This document shows, piece after piece, positions 26,878-33,882 of a stretch of DNA of 47,514 nt. The DNA lies in assembly GCA_002734085.1 (NCBI GenBank), contig NVXV01000003.1, forward strand, positions 217,512 to 265,025, read 5' to 3'. The position numbers were made by a program, and so were the translations under genes. Within the stretch, counting starts at the first letter, position 1. Every line of letters begins with the position of its first letter. This DNA comes from Fluviicola sp. GTDB lineage: Bacteria; Bacteroidota; Bacteroidia; Flavobacteriales_D; Crocinitomicaceae. The notes below the pieces were generated by a model, which saw nothing but the letters and a program-made list of their open reading frames with translations, had not been told where the DNA came from and did no database searches.

Positions 26878-27660
26878 ATGAAAACATACGAGATTATTGA
26901 AGGGCTAGAACAACAGTACGACAAATACTCTACTGAAGATCAAAAGGTGTGGGAAATACTTTTTGAAAGACAATTTGAACAATTACAAGAACTAGCAGAT
27001 TTATCATATCTTGAAGGGATTAAGCGCGTTGGATTCTCAAAAAATAAAATTCCTAATTTCAAAGAAGTGAATGCTCGTTTGCGAAAACAAACAGGCTGGA
27101 ACATCCATGTAGTACCAGGAATAATTGATCAGACAAATTTCTTCAAAATGTTATCTGAAAAAACATTCCCCTCTTCAACATGGTTGAGAAAAATGGATGA
27201 ACTTGATTATTTGTCTGAACCCGATATGTTTCACGATGCCTTTGGTCACATGCCATTACTCACTAATTCTATTTTCTGCAATTTTTTCCAAAAAATAGGA
27301 GACTTAGGTGTCAAATACATAGACCATCCTGAAATAATTGAAAAATTAGGTAGAATTTACTGGTTTACTGTGGAGTTTGGACTTATAGAAAATGGAAATG
27401 GTTTAAAAATTTACGGTGCTGGGATTCTATCTTCTTTTGGCGAGTCAAAATATAGTTTAAGCAATGAGCCTGAAAGAAAACCTTTTGATATTGTCGAAGT
27501 CATGAATACAGATTTTGACAATACGGTTATTCAAGAATTGTATTTTGTGATTGAGTCTTTTGAGCAGTTATCTCATTCAATTGAAGAAGCTGAAGCAGAA
27601 ATCAGTTCCTTTTTAGTAAAACAAAGAATGGAGTGTAATGTCAAGAACATAACAAAATAG
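26878..27660 (+). CDS. phhA: Phenylalanine 4-hydroxylase, monomeric bacterial type
   Basis: 260 residues; converts phenylalanine to tyrosine with O2, Fe(II) and a pterin. The iron ligands are visible: His119 and His124 in MFHDAFGHMPLL and Glu166 in YWFTVEFGLIE, with spacing like characterised bacterial enzymes (HxxxxH then about 42 residues to Glu). FPSSTWLRKMDELDYLSEPD precedes the first His as expected. There is no regulatory ACT domain and no signal peptide. It lies directly behind an attenuator whose leader peptide is rich in Tyr, Trp and Phe, which argues for a tyrosine-supplying role over phenylalanine breakdown. ygiQ follows 37 nt downstream with its own -7 element. Confidence 0.95.
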   Translation: MKTYEIIEGLEQQYDKYSTEDQKVWEILFERQFEQLQELADLSYLEGIKRVGFSKNKIPNFKEVNARLRKQTGWNIHVVPGIIDQTNFFKMLSEKTFPSSTWLRKMDELDYLSEPDMFHDAFGHMPLLTNSIFCNFFQKIGDLGVKYIDHPEIIEKLGRIYWFTVEFGLIENGNGLKIYGAGILSSFGESKYSLSNEPERKPFDIVEVMNTDFDNTVIQELYFVIESFEQLSHSIEEAEAEISSFLVKQRMECNVKNITK

Positions 27661-27684
27661 TTTTTCGCTTCACTGAATTTCATA

Positions 27685-27692
27685 TACCTTTG
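27685..27692 (+). promoter_or_regulatory. -7 promoter element of ygiQ, predicting a near-leaderless mRNA
   Basis: TACCTTTG matches TAnnTTTG and lies only 5 nt before ATG 27698. A weak -33-like TTCG occurs at 27664-27667. If used, transcription starts at or within a few bases of the start codon. Confidence 0.6.
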
Positions 27693-27697
27693 CGCTC

Positions 27698-29638
27698 ATG
27701 GAATTACGCCCGATAACAGATTGGTTACCGCTTACAATGAAAGAAGTTGAAAAAAGAGGCTGGGAAGAAATTGATGTTGTATTGATTTCTGGAGACTCTT
27801 ATGTGGATCATCCTTCTTTCGGAACGGCTGTAATTGGTCGTATCATGGAGGATGAAGGTTTTAAAGTTGCGATTGTTGCACAGCCCAATTGGCAGGATGA
27901 TTTGCGCGATTTTAAAAAATTTGGTCGACCAAAATACTTTTTTGGCGTAACAGCAGGCTGTATGGATTCGATGGTGAACCACTACACAGCGAATAGAAGA
28001 TTACGTTCTACTGATGCTTATACTGCAGGTGGTGAATCAGGTTTTAGACCAGATTATGCCACGGTAACTTATTCGAAAATATTGAAAGAGCTTTTCCCCG
28101 ATGTACCTGTTTTAATTGGAGGAATTGAAGCTTCTTTGAGAAGAGTTACACATTATGATTATTGGAGTGATGCACTTAAACCGTCGATTTTAGAAGAATC
28201 TGGGGCTGACATGCTAGTGTATGGTATGGGCGACCAGCCTTTACGCGATATGTTGCAACTATTGAAAAAAGGCGTTCCGTTTGAGTCACTTAAGACAATT
28301 AAACAAACCGCTTTCTTAATGCCGAAAGAAGAACCGTTACCTAAAAACAAAAATTGGGAAACGGTTGAGCTTTCATCACACGAAACATGCTTAGAAGATA
28401 AAATAAAATTTGCAGCCAACTTTAAGGTGGTTGAAGTAGAATCTAATAAGTGGCAGGCGAATAGAATTACACAAGATATAGGTGATCAACGTTTAGTTAT
28501 TAACCCACCTTACAAAACAATGGAAGAAGGAGAAATCGATCAATCTTTTGATTTGCCTTATACGCGTTTACCTCATCCAAAATATAAGAGACGTGGTAAT
28601 GTGCCTGCGTTTGAAATGATTCGTTTTTCTGTAAACACGCACCGTGGTTGTTTTGGAGGATGTAGTTTTTGCACGATATCTGCTCATCAAGGTAAATTTA
28701 TTGCTTCAAGAAGTAAGGAATCTATCATGAAAGAAGTTGATCAGGTAGCGAGTGATGAAAACTTTAAAGGTTATATTTCTGATATTGGTGGACCTTCGGC
28801 GAATATGTACAAAATGAAAGGTATCGATGAATCGATTTGTGCTAAGTGTTCTAGTCCGAGTTGTATTCACCCTGTTGTTTGTAGCAATTTGGATACAGAT
28901 CATAGTGATATGACTGCTCTGTACAGAGAAATTGACAACCATCCGAAGGTTAAAAAAGCATTTGTTGGAAGTGGGATCCGTTACGATTTATTGGTAGATG
29001 ATTTTAATAAGAACAATAAAAACGGTAACCACGAAGAGTATATTGAACAAGTCGTAACACGACATGTCAGCGGAAGACTAAAAGTTGCTCCAGAACATAC
29101 GAGTGATGCAACACTACGCGTTATGCGTAAACCGTCATTTAAATATTTTCATAAGTTCAAAGAAAAATATGATAAAATTCAGGAAAAGCACGGTTTAAAA
29201 CAGCAACTAATTCCTTACTTCATTTCTTCTCACCCTGGATGTGAGGAGCAAGACATGGCAAATCTAGCCGCTGAGACTAAAGACATGGGATTCCAGTTGG
29301 AACAAGTGCAAGATTTTACACCAACTCCAATGACCGTTGCTACAGTTATTTACTATACAGGAGTTCATCCTTACACTTTAAAACCTGTGTATACAGCTAA
29401 AACGCGAGATCAAAAGCAAAGCCAACACCGTTTCTTCTTTTGGTATAAAAAAGAGAATCACCAGTGGATTAAGAATCAATTGATGAAGGCACAACGCCCT
29501 GAGTTAATTGATATTCTTTTAGGAAAAAATGCAGATAAGCCAAATTTTAAAGGGAGAAAGAAAAAACCTTCAGCCAGTAATAATGGTAAACCTATGCCTA
29601 AATGGTTGGAAGAACGTAGAAAAAAAGATAAGAAATAA
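27698..29638 (+). CDS. ygiQ: YgiQ family radical SAM protein
   Basis: 646 residues. The N-terminal UPF0313-type region (VVLISGDSYVDHPSFGTAVIGR) is followed by the radical SAM core. The Fe-S cluster motif is CFGGCSFC (Cys318, Cys322, Cys325), with HRG before it and HQGKFIASRS after it. Further hallmarks are KVAPEHTSD and the C-terminal QDFTPTPMTVATVIYYT. The tail is lysine/arginine-rich (RKKKPSASNNGKPMPKW). Radical SAM enzymes cleave SAM to a 5'-deoxyadenosyl radical; YgiQ's physiological reaction is not established. The last 42 nt, including the stop, recur almost exactly at 30734-30775, beyond the next gene. Confidence 0.95.
   Translation: MELRPITDWLPLTMKEVEKRGWEEIDVVLISGDSYVDHPSFGTAVIGRIMEDEGFKVAIVAQPNWQDDLRDFKKFGRPKYFFGVTAGCMDSMVNHYTANRRLRSTDAYTAGGESGFRPDYATVTYSKILKELFPDVPVLIGGIEASLRRVTHYDYWSDALKPSILEESGADMLVYGMGDQPLRDMLQLLKKGVPFESLKTIKQTAFLMPKEEPLPKNKNWETVELSSHETCLEDKIKFAANFKVVEVESNKWQANRITQDIGDQRLVINPPYKTMEEGEIDQSFDLPYTRLPHPKYKRRGNVPAFEMIRFSVNTHRGCFGGCSFCTISAHQGKFIASRSKESIMKEVDQVASDENFKGYISDIGGPSANMYKMKGIDESICAKCSSPSCIHPVVCSNLDTDHSDMTALYREIDNHPKVKKAFVGSGIRYDLLVDDFNKNNKNGNHEEYIEQVVTRHVSGRLKVAPEHTSDATLRVMRKPSFKYFHKFKEKYDKIQEKHGLKQQLIPYFISSHPGCEEQDMANLAAETKDMGFQLEQVQDFTPTPMTVATVIYYTGVHPYTLKPVYTAKTRDQKQSQHRFFFWYKKENHQWIKNQLMKAQRPELIDILLGKNADKPNFKGRKKKPSASNNGKPMPKWLEERRKKDKK
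29597..29638 (+). repeat. 42-bp direct repeat, copy 1 (3' end of ygiQ)
   Basis: The final 14 codons of ygiQ, from CCTAAATGG to AAGAAATAA. A second copy at 30734-30775 differs at only two positions (GAACGT here, GAGCAT there). The repeats bracket the LamG/T9SS gene. Confidence 0.92.
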
Positions 29639-29689
29639 TTGAATATAACAGATTTATTCTTTTATTTTCGTAAAAAAAAACTCATTGTT

Positions 29690-30679
29690 ATGAAAAGTCT
29701 TAACCTATCAACTATCGCTATCACCTTAGTGTTCTCAATACCCATTTTCTCACAAGATCTCACTACAGATTTACTGATCCACTACCCTTTTGATGGAGAT
29801 GCCAATGACGCAAGTATAAATGGTTTTGATGGCATACCTAATGCTACCTTAACTACTGACAGGTTTGGAAACTCTAATAGTGCATACTCTTTTAATGGAA
29901 TAGATGAATATATTGACTTACCAATAAGCCCAGTATTAAAGCCTCAACTTCCTGTTACAATGTCATGTTGGGTTAAATTCGATGAAATCCATTATACAAA
30001 AACAGTTATTGCTACAACTGACTTTGCGACTGATAGCCATTCAGGGGCTTGGATCAATACTAGTAGTGCAGGCAATTTTGCAGGCAATTTTGGGGATAAC
30101 ACTGGTAACACTTCTTCACCAAACAGACGCACAAAAGTGGGAGAGACCAGTCTTGTTGCTGATACATGGTATCATGTAGTTGCAGTAATCAGAGGTCCTC
30201 AAGACATGGATCTTTACGTTGATTGCCGTAATGACCAAGGATCTTACAGTGGATCGGGAGGAATGATAGCTTACTCTAGTGCTCCAGGTAGTATTGGTAG
30301 AAAAGACTCTTATTATGGAGGACCGACTTCTTATTTTCAAGGTACAATTGATGATTTTAGATATTGGAATAGAGCCTTGAATCAGGAAGAAATTGACAAA
30401 TTGTGCCAGTATGATCTTAGCGTTGATCAAAATGAAGTACTAAACAATTTTGCATTTAATGTATTTCCTAATCCAGCAAATAATAAAGTTACTTTAACAT
30501 CTTCTAAACTTGAATTAGTGAAAAGTTATAAAATTACAAGCTTAGATGGTAAAGTGGTTAAGTCTAATGAACTGGAGGAATCCATTGATATTACGGGTAT
30601 ATCAAATGGAATTTATACGATAAGTTTATTTGATATAAATGGCATTAGTCTTGGCTTTAAAAAACTTGTAATCAACTAG
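29690..30679 (+). CDS. LamG-like (concanavalin-fold) secreted protein with T9SS sorting domain
   Basis: 329 residues from ATG 29690. The signal peptide ends SIPIFSQ. Residues about 25-235 form a LamG/concanavalin A-like domain: LLIHYPFDGDANDAS, AYSFNGIDEYIDLP, VTMSCWVKF, DTWYHVVAVI and GTIDDFRYWNRALNQEEIDKL are typical strand and loop segments. A T9SS type A domain (VFPNPANN) ends the protein. The family binds carbohydrates or proteins; the ligand is unknown. An in-frame TTG at 29639 would add 17 unconvincing residues. A -7-like TATTTTCG lies at 29663-29670. The gene sits exactly between two copies of the ygiQ 3' end, suggesting insertion as a cassette. Confidence 0.87.
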   Translation: MKSLNLSTIAITLVFSIPIFSQDLTTDLLIHYPFDGDANDASINGFDGIPNATLTTDRFGNSNSAYSFNGIDEYIDLPISPVLKPQLPVTMSCWVKFDEIHYTKTVIATTDFATDSHSGAWINTSSAGNFAGNFGDNTGNTSSPNRRTKVGETSLVADTWYHVVAVIRGPQDMDLYVDCRNDQGSYSGSGGMIAYSSAPGSIGRKDSYYGGPTSYFQGTIDDFRYWNRALNQEEIDKLCQYDLSVDQNEVLNNFAFNVFPNPANNKVTLTSSKLELVKSYKITSLDGKVVKSNELEESIDITGISNGIYTISLFDINGISLGFKKLVIN

Positions 30680-30733
30680 CTATTTGTTGAGTTATATTGT
30701 TTGAATAGTATCGAATTTCTTTGGTGTTTTTTT

Positions 30734-30775
30734 CCTAAATGGTTGGAAGAGCATAGAAAAAAAGATAAGAAATAA
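30734..30775 (+). repeat. 42-bp direct repeat, copy 2 (orphan ygiQ tail)
   Basis: Forty of 42 positions match the 3' end of ygiQ, including its stop codon, yet this copy is not attached to a coding frame. It is followed at once by the bidirectional terminator, probably the original terminator of ygiQ. Confidence 0.92.
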
Positions 30776-30820
30776 AAAAAACAGTAGAGATGTATTGTAA
30801 TACGTCCCTACTGTTTTTTG
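30774..30820. terminator. Bidirectional terminator with long hairpin, repeat-like
   Basis: AAACAGTAG (ending 30787) pairs with CTACTGTTT (from 30808). An inner stem, GATGTATT with AATACGTC, extends it to about 17 bp around one mismatch. A-run on the left and T-run on the right allow use by both the LamG gene (plus) and the converging plug-protein gene (minus). As I recall, GTAGAGACGTATT-type hairpins recur between genes in many Bacteroidota genomes, so this may also be a dispersed repeat. Confidence 0.85.
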
Positions 30821-30830
30821 ATTTAAGTGG

Positions 30831-31562
30831 CTAGTGTTCTCTGTTTTGTTGCATTTTCCATGCCCTCCAAAGATCGTAGTAACTTTTTGTTTCCATAATG
30901 ATTACTCCACCGGTTGTGTCGCCATATTTTGCTGGAATTGCACTAGTATAGACTGTGATACCCCCAATTGCAACACTAGGTATTGGATTTATCTCTCCTG
31001 TTTTTACACCATCAACGAAATAAGCCATGTCGTTGGCTCGAGCACCTCTAATCATCATATCGCCATTATCGTTTAATTTGATGTCAGAGTTTCTGCTTGC
31101 AATAAGTTGTTTTGGGCTATTCCTTACAGGACTCTGCATGATATCAAGAGAAGATATTCTACTTTGACCAATATCACCAAAGTTGATCAAAGGGTCTTCA
31201 TATTCCACTACGTCAAATCCCTCCACAACCTGTACATTCTCCAAAATGTTAATTCGACCAACATTCGATATCCCGTCGGTTTGTACGTTTGCGTAAATAA
31301 CTTCGTCGAGCGTATCAGTAAAATAGATCCCTTTAAGTTGATACTGACCAGTTGGAACAGCTGTGATTTTAAACCTTCCTTCACTATCCACTTCTGCTCC
31401 GAACTTTGTACTCCCTTGTTCAACCCAAATTTTTGCATATTCTGCAGGCACTTCTGAATCTGATTTTTCAAAAACCTTACCTACAATTTCTCCAAAACTA
31501 CCCTGTCCGTATGCTAAACTACTCATGAGTAGTACAAGCACTATTTTTATTCCATGTTTCAT
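30831..31562 (-). CDS. Barrel-less TonB plug-like protein with carboxypeptidase-regulatory domain
   Basis: 243 residues. The signal peptide MKHGIKIVLVLLMSSLAYGQ is followed by a carboxypeptidase-regulatory-like beta-sandwich (about 22-105, IVGKVFEKSDSEVPAEYAKIWVEQ... TGQYQLKGIYF). A TonB plug-like stretch covers about 130-235 (SPVRNSPKQLIASRNSDIKLNDNGDMMIRGARANDMAYFVDGV... YGDTTGGVIIMETK). The 22-strand outer-membrane barrel that should follow is absent, and the stop is clean. It could be a periplasmic partner of a TonB receptor or transducer, or a remnant. The downstream terminator is shared with the converging LamG gene. Confidence 0.78.
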   Translation of the reverse strand: MKHGIKIVLVLLMSSLAYGQGSFGEIVGKVFEKSDSEVPAEYAKIWVEQGSTKFGAEVDSEGRFKITAVPTGQYQLKGIYFTDTLDEVIYANVQTDGISNVGRINILENVQVVEGFDVVEYEDPLINFGDIGQSRISSLDIMQSPVRNSPKQLIASRNSDIKLNDNGDMMIRGARANDMAYFVDGVKTGEINPIPSVAIGGITVYTSAIPAKYGDTTGGVIIMETKSYYDLWRAWKMQQNREH

Positions 31563-31703
31563 AACTTTTATTTTTATTGTTCACTATAGTGATGCAAAAG
31601 TTATTTACATTCCATAAAAGTTTCAGGTATTTTTTTTGAATTACCCTGCTAAGTATTCAAAACTTGTTTTTAAATACGGCTTTACTTCAAAAACAAATTT
31701 TGG

Positions 31704-32675
31704 TTACTTCTCTCGATTAGTAGTATATTCCACTAACCCTATCAATGATTTTCTACTTGGAGAGTTGGGAATCGAATCTAATAAAGTAAGTGCTTCATTT
31801 TTTATCTCTATCATTTTACCGTGAGCGTATTCTATTCCTCCATTTGCAATTACGAGTTCGATTGCTCGGCGTACTTTTTTAGGATTTTCGTTGTGCCTTC
31901 TCACAATATTTATCAATTCTTTTTTAGTTGATTTATCTACGGTGTTTAAGGTATAGATTAGCGGTAATGTCATTTTCCGTTCGCGTATATCAATGCCTGT
32001 AGGTTTACCAATTTTCCCAGGCGTTCCATAATCAAAAATATCATCTTTGATTTGAAAGGCTAGTCCAACGAGTTCACCGAATTTTCGCATTCTTTCAGCT
32101 TCGTCTTCTCTTCCGACTGAAACAGCGCCAGCCTCACAACAAGTTGCAATCAGCGAAGCCGTTTTTTGACGGATCACATCAAAGTATGTTTCTTCATCAA
32201 TATCAAGTCGTCTTGCTTTTTCGATTTGAAGTAATTCACCTTCGCTCATTTCTCGAACAGCACGTGCAACAATTTCGAGAGAACGGTATTTTTTGTGTTC
32301 TATACTTAGTAGTAAAACCTTAGAAAGTAGGTAGTCCCCAACTAGAACAGCAATCTTGTTTTTCCATAGTGCATTGATAGAAAAGAACCCCCTTCTTTCA
32401 TTGGCATCATCTACTACATCGTCGTGTACTAAAGTTGCCGTATGCAAAAGCTCTACGAGTGAAGCGGAGTTATAGGTATCATCATTGATTTCGCCAAGCA
32501 TTTTTGCCGATAGGAAAACAAACATTGGACGCATTTGCTTTCCTTTCCTTTTAATAATATAATGCGTGATTTTATCTAAAAGTGGAACTTTAGACTTCAT
32601 ATTTTCCCTAAATCTTTCCTCGAACTCATCGAGTTCTTTTGAAATTGGGGCTTTAATGTCACTCACTTTCATCAT
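31704..32675 (-). CDS. Polyprenyl diphosphate synthase (octaprenyl-type)
   Basis: 323 residues; chains isopentenyl diphosphate units onto an allylic primer, here probably for the menaquinone side chain. The first Asp-rich motif is LVHDDVVDDANERRG (Asp85, Asp86, Asp89) and the second is FQIKDDIFDYG (Asp211, Asp212, Asp215), with KPTGIDIRERKMTLPLI after it. GKQMRP carries the diphosphate-binding Arg. The long-chain type is suggested by small residues before the first motif (ELLHTATLVHDD), but product length cannot be read with certainty. The start is ATG 32675 or ATG 32672, only 7-10 nt after a consensus -7 element, so the mRNA is nearly leaderless. Confidence 0.92.
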   Translation of the reverse strand: MMKVSDIKAPISKELDEFEERFRENMKSKVPLLDKITHYIIKRKGKQMRPMFVFLSAKMLGEINDDTYNSASLVELLHTATLVHDDVVDDANERRGFFSINALWKNKIAVLVGDYLLSKVLLLSIEHKKYRSLEIVARAVREMSEGELLQIEKARRLDIDEETYFDVIRQKTASLIATCCEAGAVSVGREDEAERMRKFGELVGLAFQIKDDIFDYGTPGKIGKPTGIDIRERKMTLPLIYTLNTVDKSTKKELINIVRRHNENPKKVRRAIELVIANGGIEYAHGKMIEIKNEALTLLDSIPNSPSRKSLIGLVEYTTNREK

Positions 32676-32682
32676 CTCAATG

Positions 32683-32690
32683 CAAATATA
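32683..32690 (-). promoter_or_regulatory. -7 promoter element of the polyprenyl synthase gene, near-leaderless
   Basis: Minus-strand TATATTTG (plus CAAATATA) matches TAnnTTTG, with 7 nt between it and ATG 32675. Confidence 0.6.
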
Positions 32691-32794
32691 ATCATAAGAT
32701 GGTAAGACGATACGACATTAAGATTTTAAGATAGTACACTTTATCAAGAAAACATCTTTTAATAGGCGATAAAGATATAACTCACTAAACTTCG

Positions 32795-33634
32795 TTACTT
32801 CGCAGGCAGTGTAAAAAGTGGAATTTCAATATGGTGTGCTAATTTTTTTGAAACACCTTTAGAGAATATTTTAACAAAAAAGTTTCTTTTTCGTGGTTGG
32901 ATAGCAACGATATCAATGCCTTCTGCATTATAAAAATCTGCAAGTGTTTCTTCAAAATTGCTGCCAGAAATAATATTGTATTTCACTTCAGCTCCCTGGG
33001 TATCCAATTTAGATTTCCAGTCTTCCATTTGCTGTAAACTCATGTTCTCATCGTCTTCATCAAAGTGAATACAGTTTATTCTTGCCTCAAAATGCTTTGC
33101 AAATTTGGCGATTGTATTAAACGATTCAATTTCTTTCTCTGTGTAATTCGTCAAGTAAGCTATGTGATCCAGTTTATCTTTATAATCTGTATCTTGAGGT
33201 ACACTTATCACATTACAATTTGCACTATCAATTACACCTGATGCTACAGAACCTAAAAAAACCTCTTTTAATCCAGTCGCTCCCTTTGTTCCCATTACTA
33301 TATAATCAATAGACTCTCCTTTTGCAACTTCAGTAATACTGTAAACTGCTTCTCCTTCAGCCATCATGTGTTTAAAGTCTACATCTGAGTACCCTTTTTC
33401 AGAAGCAAACTCTCTTAATTTATCGACAGATTTCTTAAATGCTTCTAAAGACTCCATTTCCATTAATTCATACACTTCACGTGTTGTATTTTGTAGGGTT
33501 CTTCCCAGTTCTGGCAGCTCGTATACATGGAGAAGTGTTAACTCAGCATTTAGTTTTTGAGTAAGTTCCAAAGCGTATAAAAAGGCTTTTTCAGCAGCTT
33601 CAGAGAAATCTGTTGGAAACAATATTTTAGTCAT
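32795..33634 (-). CDS. Tandem universal stress protein (two Usp domains)
   Basis: 279 residues. The first Usp domain (1-150) begins MTKILFPTDFSEAAEKAF. Its nucleotide-binding motif is GTKGATGLKEVFLGSVASGVI, which fits the ATP-binding G-x2-G-x9-G(S/T) pattern. The second domain (about 155-279) has HIAYLTNYTEKE and ends RKRNFFVKIFSKGVSKKLAHHIEIPLFTLP. It lacks an obvious glycine motif, so only the first half is likely to bind nucleotide. Cytoplasmic, with a stress-related role by family. The gene is alone; a near-consensus -7 (TCAATTTG, minus 33644-33637) ends 2 nt before the ATG. Confidence 0.9.
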   Translation of the reverse strand: MTKILFPTDFSEAAEKAFLYALELTQKLNAELTLLHVYELPELGRTLQNTTREVYELMEMESLEAFKKSVDKLREFASEKGYSDVDFKHMMAEGEAVYSITEVAKGESIDYIVMGTKGATGLKEVFLGSVASGVIDSANCNVISVPQDTDYKDKLDHIAYLTNYTEKEIESFNTIAKFAKHFEARINCIHFDEDDENMSLQQMEDWKSKLDTQGAEVKYNIISGSNFEETLADFYNAEGIDIVAIQPRKRNFFVKIFSKGVSKKLAHHIEIPLFTLPAK

Positions 33635-33882
33635 TGCAAATTGAATTAAATTCTAGTTCAAATTTGGCATTTATTTTCAACACATCTCAATTTTTCCAAG
33701 ATTATTTTTCGAAAACTGAAATAAATCAATCTTTTACGAAGTACTTCAAACTAGTGTGATTTACATTTATAGAATTAGTCTCATATTTTATCGCACCCTT
33801 AATGCCAGCTTAATAATGAACACTTTACTGAATATTCAATTTATTTTAAGATATTTGATAACTAAACCTATATTTTTAACAT

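Noticed and set aside
33640-33882. Small gene in the gap between the stress protein and the histidine kinase
   Set aside because: A 60-codon frame at 33756 runs into the kinase gene in another frame and has no recognisable start context; the gap looks like divergent promoter sequence.
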